Shown one piece after another: positions 6,765-11,270 of a stretch of 11,270 nucleotides of DNA. Positions within the stretch are counted from its first letter, which is position 1; each line of letters opens with the position of its first letter. The DNA lies in assembly GCA_027621895.1 (NCBI GenBank), contig JAQCAK010000021.1, positions 1 through 11,270 on the forward strand, in the 5' to 3' direction. The stretch is from Pseudomonadota bacterium. Its GTDB lineage: Bacteria > Pseudomonadota > Gammaproteobacteria > Pseudomonadales > Azotimanducaceae. The notes beneath the pieces are model-generated. The model was not told the origin of the DNA and did no database searches. It saw only the letters and a program-made list of their open reading frames with translations. A program made the translations under genes and the position numbers.

Positions 6765-7718
6765 CTATTCAAACTCCCCTGCTGCCTGCAGGTCGGCATG
6801 ATAGGAAGAACGGACCAGTGGGCCACTGGCAACATGGGTAAACCCCAGTTCCTCACCGACTCGCCCCAGCTCCCTGAATTCATCGGGATGCACCCACCGC
6901 TCCACGGCGAGATGATCACGACTCGGCTGCAGGTATTGTCCGAGGGTCAGCATGTTCACATCGTGGTCACGAAGGTCTTTCATCACCTCGATCACCTCGG
7001 CATAGGTTTCACCCAGCCCCAGCATCAGACCGGATTTGGTCGGCACCCCGGGGTTAAGCGCCTTGAACTGCTTCAGCAGTTCCAGTGACCAGGCATAGTC
7101 AGCACCGGGCCGGGCCTTGCGATAGAGACGGGGCACGGTCTCCAGGTTGTGGTTGAAAACATCCGGCGGCATCGCCGTCAGCTTGTCGATGGCAATCTCC
7201 ATGCGGCCGCGAAAATCCGGGACCAGGACCTCGATGGTCGTCGCCGGGTTCTGCGCCCTGATTTCCTCGATGCAGCTGGCGAAATGACCCGCACCGCTGT
7301 CCTTCAGATCGTCCCTGTCCACAGACGTGACGACCACGTATTTCAATCCCATCTCTGCAACCGCATCAGCCAGGTGTCTTGGTTCATCGGGATCCAGGGC
7401 ATTAGGCCGACCATGGGCAACATCGCAGAAGGGACAGCGCCGGGTACAGATTTCACCCATGATCATGAAGGTGGCTGTACCATGGGAAAAGCATTCGGGC
7501 AGGTTGGGACAACTGGCTTCCTCGCAGACGGAAGCGAGCTTGCGGGTCCTGAGAATATCCTTGATCCGGGAGATCTCCGGGTTCGCGGGAATACGCACCC
7601 GAATCCAGTCCGGCTTGCGCGGCATGGTTTCCGTGGGTACGACTTTGACAGGGATTCGCCTGACCTTGTCGGCCCCCCTGAGTTTTTCTCCCTGAACAAG
7701 ACGGTTCTTATCTGCCAT
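6765..7718 (-). CDS. lipA: Lipoyl synthase LipA (radical SAM)
   Basis: LipA inserts two sulfur atoms at C6 and C8 of the octanoyl chain bound to lipoyl domains of 2-oxoacid dehydrogenases and the glycine cleavage H protein. The 317-residue product (E. coli: 321) has both iron-sulfur sites. The auxiliary cluster motif CX4CX5C is at C65, C70 and C76 (CEEASCPNLPEC). The radical SAM motif CX3CX2C is at C91, C95 and C98 (CTRRCPFC). The C-terminal RSSY motif at 303-306 supplies the serine that ligates the auxiliary cluster. Other family landmarks are GEICTRRCPFCDVAHGRP and TSVDRDDLKDSGAGHF. The ATG at 7716-7718 lies five bases after the lipB stop with only a weak ribosome site, so coupled translation from lipB is likely. 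It is the last gene of the leftward operon and ends three bases from the moeB stop. Confidence 0.98.
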   Translation of the reverse strand: MADKNRLVQGEKLRGADKVRRIPVKVVPTETMPRKPDWIRVRIPANPEISRIKDILRTRKLASVCEEASCPNLPECFSHGTATFMIMGEICTRRCPFCDVAHGRPNALDPDEPRHLADAVAEMGLKYVVVTSVDRDDLKDSGAGHFASCIEEIRAQNPATTIEVLVPDFRGRMEIAIDKLTAMPPDVFNHNLETVPRLYRKARPGADYAWSLELLKQFKALNPGVPTKSGLMLGLGETYAEVIEVMKDLRDHDVNMLTLGQYLQPSRDHLAVERWVHPDEFRELGRVGEELGFTHVASGPLVRSSYHADLQAAGEFE

Positions 7719-7723
7719 TAACG

Positions 7724-8362
7724 TTACACCAGCTCAACCGGGGCCACATCATACCCGAATTCGATGGCCAGCTGCCCGGACATCATCTCGGCAATCTGTG
7801 AAAAAGGCAGTGACACACCCAGCGTTTTCAGGTCGGTGACCTCAAGGCCTGCATGCCCACAGGGATTGATACCCACGAAGGGAGCCAGGTCCATATCAAC
7901 ATTCAGACTCAGACCGTGATAACTGCAGCCTTTCCTGATGCGAAGCCCGAGGGAGGCGACCTTCCTGTTGTCCACGTAGACGCCCGGGGCATCTGTCCTG
8001 GCGATCGCGGCAATGCCCTGGCCTGCCAGCAACTGGATGACCGATCGCTCTATCCCGGTGACCAGGTCGCGGACACCGATGCCGAGGCGACGGATATCGA
8101 GCAACAGGTAGGCGACCAGCTGTCCCGGCCCGTGGTAGGTCACCTGCCCGCCCCGGTCGGTCCTGACCACGGGAATACCGCCGGCCGCCAGCACATGTTC
8201 GGACTTGCCGGCCTGACCCAGCGTATAGACGGGGGGATGCTCCAGCAGCCAGAGTTCATCGACGGTTTCTGCTGTTCTTTCCGCGGTGAAGGTCTTCATG
8301 GCGTCCCAGGTGGCTTCATAGGGCTGCTGACCCATCAGCTTCACCCGCCATTGCCTGCTCAC
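7724..8362 (-). CDS. lipB: Octanoyl-ACP:protein N-octanoyltransferase LipB
   Basis: LipB moves the octanoyl group from acyl carrier protein to the lysine of lipoyl domains, giving LipA its substrate. The 212-residue product contains RGGQVTYHGPGQ (70-81), ADAPGVYV-like TDAPGVYV (123-130), and VASLGLRIRKGCSYHG (135-150). The catalytic pair, an acyl-binding cysteine and a lysine, is C168 in GINPCGHAG and K134. The start is a GTG at 8360-8362 that overlaps the ybeD stop as GTGA, so translation is probably coupled; no strong Shine-Dalgarno is visible. This start gives an N-terminus that aligns with E. coli LipB through QQPYE. All key residues are present, so it should be active. Confidence 0.97.
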   Translation of the reverse strand: MSRQWRVKLMGQQPYEATWDAMKTFTAERTAETVDELWLLEHPPVYTLGQAGKSEHVLAAGGIPVVRTDRGGQVTYHGPGQLVAYLLLDIRRLGIGVRDLVTGIERSVIQLLAGQGIAAIARTDAPGVYVDNRKVASLGLRIRKGCSYHGLSLNVDMDLAPFVGINPCGHAGLEVTDLKTLGVSLPFSQIAEMMSGQLAIEFGYDVAPVELV

Positions 8363-8625
8363 AGCACCAGCCTGACCGACTCTACCTGCTTGAGATCTTC
8401 GAACAGGGCTGCCAGCTGTGCCTCGCTCTGCGCCAGCAGGGTAAAAGAAATCGAGATGAAGTTGCCCTTGCGACTGGTGCGCTGGGACACTTTTTCCGTG
8501 GTCAGGGTAGGATCATGCCGCAGCACGACTTCATAAACTTCCGCATGAAAATCCGGGCGAACATCGCCTACGACCTTGACGGGATAATCGCAGGGAAAAA
8601 CGATCCTGATATCTTCTTCAACCAT
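8359..8625 (-). CDS. ybeD: YbeD-like DUF493 protein
   Basis: This 88-residue protein (E. coli YbeD: 87) belongs to the DUF493 family, small proteins with an ACT-like alpha/beta fold. They are encoded next to lipB in many gammaproteobacteria, and a role in lipoate metabolism has been suggested from this linkage but not established. Visible family features are FPCDYPVKVVG near the start, a VVLRHDP segment, KGNFISISFT, and the ending VRLVL (compare VRMVL in E. coli). The ATG at 8623-8625 was chosen because it gives the family length and lies four bases after the dacA stop. An open extension to 8655 would run into dacA and adds Arg-rich residues not typical of the family. The stop overlaps the lipB GTG. 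Confidence 0.9.
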   Translation of the reverse strand: MVEEDIRIVFPCDYPVKVVGDVRPDFHAEVYEVVLRHDPTLTTEKVSQRTSRKGNFISISFTLLAQSEAQLAALFEDLKQVESVRLVL

Positions 8626-8629
8626 GCTT

Positions 8630-9856
8630 CTAGACCGCCAGCGGATCGCCGCCAAACAGCTTCAGGAAGAACAGCATGATGCTGTCCCAGAAGCCTGACA
8701 GAAAACCCGCTTCCTGAACGGCATTGAGTGTGCGGACTGGCACCTTGATGGGCTCTCGCCCCGGCACATTAATGGTCAGTGTGCCCAGCTGCTGGCCGTC
8801 TTCCAGGGGAGCGTGAACCTCCGGCTCGAGGTCAATCTCTGCCTTAAGCTCTGCCCGGGCGCCACGCGGGATTGTCAGCACGACATCTTCCGTCACGCCC
8901 AGTTTCACTGAATCATGCTGGCCTCCCCAGACCCGGACCTGTCTGAGTCCATCACCAGCACGATAAAGCGAAGCGGTTTCAAAGTATCGAAAACCATAGG
9001 TAAGCAGTTTCTGGCTTTCAGTTGCACGCGCTTCTTCCGATGCGGTACCCATCACCACGGAGATCAGCCGCATATCGTCCCGCAGGGCAGATGCGATCAG
9101 GCAGTAGCCGGCAGCTTCCGTGTGGCCGGTTTTGACACCATCCACGGAGCTGTCCCGCATCAACAGTCGATTCCGGTTTGGCTGCCGGATATCGTTATAG
9201 GTAAACGATTTCTCGGAATACATTTTATAGTGCCCGGGAAAATCGTGAATCATCGCCCGGGTGAGCTTGCTCAGATCCCGGGCGGTTGTGTAATGGTTTT
9301 CGTCCGGCCAGCCAGTAGCGTTAACAAAATGCGTACTGTTCATACCCATCTGGGCGGCATACTGATTCATGATGTCAGCAAAGGCATCCTCACTGCCGGC
9401 GATATGCTCGGCAATGGCCACGCTGGCATCATTACCTGACTGGATAATCATGCCTCGCAGCAGATCCTCAAACCGAACCTGGGTGCCTTCCCGGATAAAC
9501 ATCTTCGAGCCGCCCATGCGCCAGGCCTTGACGCTGATATTGACCTCATCGTCGAGCGAAATAATGCCCCGCTCAAGTTCTTTGGCTGCGACGTAGCTGG
9601 TCATGAGCTTGGTCAGGCTGGCCGGCGGCAGGCGCTGTTCCGCATTGTATTCGACCAGGACCTCGCCCGTCGCGGCATCCAGCAGCAGGTATCCCTCCGC
9701 AGCCAGTTGCGGTGCGGCCGGAATGATGACCGGTGCAGCCATCGCCCCGCTGCAGGCAAACAGCAGACCCACAAGCAGCCCCCTTCTCGACACACCAGCC
9801 ATGCCCGGTGAACGGGTCCAGGCACGCAATACGGTTCGGAGGGGCGCTAGCAACAT
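8630..9856 (-). CDS. dacA: D-alanyl-D-alanine carboxypeptidase (PBP5/6 type)
   Basis: This class C low-molecular-mass penicillin-binding protein removes the terminal D-alanine from peptidoglycan pentapeptides on the periplasmic face of the inner membrane, which limits cross-linking. The 408-residue product has the three active-site motifs: SxxK as SLTK (80-83), SxN as SGN (140-142) and KTG (242-244). A C-terminal PBP5 domain follows, and then an amphipathic helix around residues 385-402 (GFLSGFWDSIMLFFLKLF) that anchors such enzymes to the membrane. A signal peptide probably ends at AMA/AP (40/41). The ATG at 9854-9856 has a strong AGGAG five bases upstream, which favours it over the internal Met19 (9802) that would give a more usual signal length but lacks a ribosome site. 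It starts 19 bases after rlpA and ends four bases before ybeD. It could equally be called dacC. Confidence 0.96.
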   Translation of the reverse strand: MLLAPLRTVLRAWTRSPGMAGVSRRGLLVGLLFACSGAMAAPVIIPAAPQLAAEGYLLLDAATGEVLVEYNAEQRLPPASLTKLMTSYVAAKELERGIISLDDEVNISVKAWRMGGSKMFIREGTQVRFEDLLRGMIIQSGNDASVAIAEHIAGSEDAFADIMNQYAAQMGMNSTHFVNATGWPDENHYTTARDLSKLTRAMIHDFPGHYKMYSEKSFTYNDIRQPNRNRLLMRDSSVDGVKTGHTEAAGYCLIASALRDDMRLISVVMGTASEEARATESQKLLTYGFRYFETASLYRAGDGLRQVRVWGGQHDSVKLGVTEDVVLTIPRGARAELKAEIDLEPEVHAPLEDGQQLGTLTINVPGREPIKVPVRTLNAVQEAGFLSGFWDSIMLFFLKLFGGDPLAV

Positions 9857-9875
9857 GGATGCTCCTTCATTTCTG

Positions 9876-10658
9876 TCATTTAACTTCTACTTTCAGTGGC
9901 TTGCCCAGATTTCGATCCTGGATACGCTGTTCTATCTGGCGCTCTTCCTCAAGATTATCCATCGGACCAATCCAGACCTTGTGCAGCACGCCATTGCGGG
10001 TTTCGCTGGTCAGAATCCGGGACTCCACATGTGCAGGCAGGGCCTCCCGAACCTCACGAAGACGCTTTTCTGCGCCATCCCGTCGACCAAAGGCCCCCAC
10101 CTGCAGATACCAGGTCTGGCCGTTATCAGTTTGACCATCACTGGCCTGCACGAGTTCCGGGTGATTGATCTCATCGATCGCTTCAACGACAACCGGTGCT
10201 GTTCCCTTGGTTTCAAAACCCAGGGCCTTCGCGGCGCCATAGGACAGGTCAATCAGTCGATCGTCATGGAATGGTCCTCGATCATTGACCCGAAGCCTGA
10301 CGCTTCTGCCATTATCCAGATTGGTCACTTTAACGACAGTCGGCAGCGGCAGGGATTTATGGGCCGCCGTCATGCCGTACATGTCATAGACCTCACCCAT
10401 CGCGGTCAGACGACCATGAAACTTCCGGCCGTACCAGGAGGCTATCCCGATTTCCACATAACCGAGGTTATCGTCCATGATTTCGTAGACCTTGCCGAAA
10501 ACCTCGTACTGTCCGGGTTCGAGCCTGGCCTTGCGCTGCGGGGTGGGCTCAGGGCTTTTTCCGGGCTGGACCGCGCAGCCTGCGAGGATGGCACATTGCA
10601 GCAGGACAATCAGTAAAGACCCCGGGAAACGGGTCGGCTTCCTGCTGATCCTCCCCAA
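9876..10658 (-). CDS. rlpA: Septal-ring lytic transglycosylase lipoprotein RlpA
   Basis: In P. aeruginosa RlpA is an outer-membrane lipoprotein that cleaves glycan strands lacking stem peptides and helps daughter cells separate. From the TTG at 10656-10658 the product is 260 residues: a positively charged n-region, hydrophobic segment and lipobox LAGC (cysteine 28). A double-psi beta-barrel domain with GIASWYG, MTAAHKSLPLPT and RVNDRGPF follows, and then a C-terminal SPOR domain (about 182-260, from WYLQVGAF) that binds denuded septal glycan. Glu89, Asp92 and His100 have the spacing of the P. aeruginosa catalytic residues. The start is uncertain. The frame stays open to a GTG at 10718, inside mltB, and another GTG lies at 10691. 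I prefer 10658 because AGGG lies six bases upstream and the signal peptide has normal length. The usual small residue before GE in the TASGE-type motif is Met here (TAMGE). Confidence 0.93.
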   Translation of the reverse strand: MGRISRKPTRFPGSLLIVLLQCAILAGCAVQPGKSPEPTPQRKARLEPGQYEVFGKVYEIMDDNLGYVEIGIASWYGRKFHGRLTAMGEVYDMYGMTAAHKSLPLPTVVKVTNLDNGRSVRLRVNDRGPFHDDRLIDLSYGAAKALGFETKGTAPVVVEAIDEINHPELVQASDGQTDNGQTWYLQVGAFGRRDGAEKRLREVREALPAHVESRILTSETRNGVLHKVWIGPMDNLEEERQIEQRIQDRNLGKPLKVEVK

Positions 10659-10698
10659 CGCGGACCCTGGAAGGAGCGCGGCTTCCGCCACCGGAGAT

Positions 10699-11270
10699 CT
10701 AGCGTGCCGCAAACTCACCGCCGGTTCGGAGGCTCTCGCTCAGCTGAAAAACGGCCATGGCGTAGAGTCTGGAGTGATTGTAGCGGGTGATGACGTAAAA
10801 ATTCTGCAGTCCCAGCCAGTGTTCAGGACCTGATTTGCCCATGAAACGCATGGGGGCAACCTGTTCCTCTGTCGGCAGGTCCTCGTCCGGGTTGTCCATA
10901 CCCAGCGAGATCAACTCGCCAAGGGTTCGGGTTGGCCGGAGGGATTCATTAAACAAATCTTCCGGGACCTCACCAGGATCAGTCACCAGCGTGATCGCGC
11001 CGTCTTTTCTCCAGCCGTGTTCATGCAGGTAGTTGGCAACACTGCCGATGGCGTCCGTTGGATTGTTCCAGATATCCCGAAAACCATCGTCATCAAAATC
11101 TATGGCATAGCGACGATAGCTGCTGGGGATAAACTGTCCCAGTCCCATGGCGCCGGCGTAAGACCCTTTCAGGTCGGTGATCATCTGCTTTTCTTCGCGG
11201 GCCAGGAGAATAAACTCTTTCAGTTCACGGCGAAAAAACGCGGACCTCGGCGGATAGTCGAACGACAGGG
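10699..11270 (-). CDS. mltB: Membrane-bound lytic transglycosylase B, partial (5' end outside window)
   Basis: MltB cleaves the MurNAc-GlcNAc bond of peptidoglycan to form 1,6-anhydro ends. Only the C-terminal 189 complete codons are present; the frame is open through the right edge, and the start, signal peptide and catalytic glutamate lie outside. The visible part begins with a stretch including FDYPPRSAFFRRELKEF, then GSYAGAMGLGQFIPSSYRRYA, followed by an EF-hand-like loop DFDDDGFRDIW. That loop matches the calcium-binding site of E. coli Slt35, and DAIGSVANYLHEHGW follows it. The Met encoded at 11184 is an internal residue, not the start. The end, LSESLRTGGEFAAR, is followed by TAG at 10699-10701. 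It is the first visible gene of the leftward mltB-rlpA-dacA-ybeD-lipB-lipA run. It could be another paralogue of the MltB/SltB1 family. Confidence 0.93.
   Translation of the reverse strand, partial: LSFDYPPRSAFFRRELKEFILLAREEKQMITDLKGSYAGAMGLGQFIPSSYRRYAIDFDDDGFRDIWNNPTDAIGSVANYLHEHGWRKDGAITLVTDPGEVPEDLFNESLRPTRTLGELISLGMDNPDEDLPTEEQVAPMRFMGKSGPEHWLGLQNFYVITRYNHSRLYAMAVFQLSESLRTGGEFAAR

Noticed and set aside
7719..7726. Palindrome TAACGTTA at the lipB/lipA junction as an operator
   Set aside because: It is made from the lipB stop and the bases before the lipA ATG; an eight-base palindrome is expected by chance in a window this size and the genes are in one operon.
9603..10616. A 337-codon plus-strand open frame across dacA and rlpA
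   Set aside because: It spans two well-identified genes and their intergenic gap on the other strand; no domain or ribosome site supports it.
1..11270. Defence system, mobile element, CRISPR array or novel gene cluster
   Set aside because: Every substantial coding region is assigned to a conserved family, intergenic space is under 200 bases per gap, and no direct-repeat arrays, terminal inverted repeats, integrases or transposases are seen.

Overview
The window is a dense stretch of bacterial housekeeping DNA. It has no mobile elements, CRISPR arrays or rRNA, and nearly all of it is coding. Gene content, gene order and protein sequence point to a gammaproteobacterium. The genome is moderately GC-rich and the gene blocks match, from memory, two conserved Pseudomonas-type neighbourhoods. 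I cannot name the genus.

Left edge (1-199). This is non-coding DNA after the end of lolB. It carries two tandem sigma70-like promoters reading left, both with GC-rich discriminators of the kind found on stable-RNA genes. The last six bases at the edge (TGGGGT on the minus strand) match the 5' end of a tRNA-Gln, but six bases are not enough to call it.

Leftward operon (200-2549). It encodes a 610-residue TPR outer-membrane lipoprotein, the likely counterpart of P. aeruginosa LbcA (adaptor of the CtpA protease). Its last codons overlap lolB, the outer-membrane lipoprotein-insertion receptor.

Divergent rightward operon (2721-6761). hemA, prfA, prmC and moeB are packed head to tail. hemA/prfA and prfA/prmC overlap by eight bases using almost the same octamer. 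HemA makes glutamate-1-semialdehyde for haem, PrfA is release factor 1, PrmC methylates the release-factor GGQ glutamine, and MoeB is a MoeB/ThiF-type adenylyltransferase. HemA has an unusual acidic tail built partly from a tandem DNA repeat.

Convergent leftward operon (6765-11270). In transcription order it is mltB (cut by the window edge), rlpA, dacA, ybeD, lipB and lipA. The first three remodel peptidoglycan: two lytic transglycosylases and a D,D-carboxypeptidase. The last two make protein-bound lipoate, with YbeD, a small DUF493 protein, between the halves. moeB and lipA meet tail to tail with three bases between them.

I found no convincing new system. The points worth a second look are the LbcA-LolB pairing, the HemA tail, the tandem promoters at the left edge, the reused overlap octamer, the weak ribosome-binding site of hemA, and the joining of two blocks that are separate in Pseudomonas.
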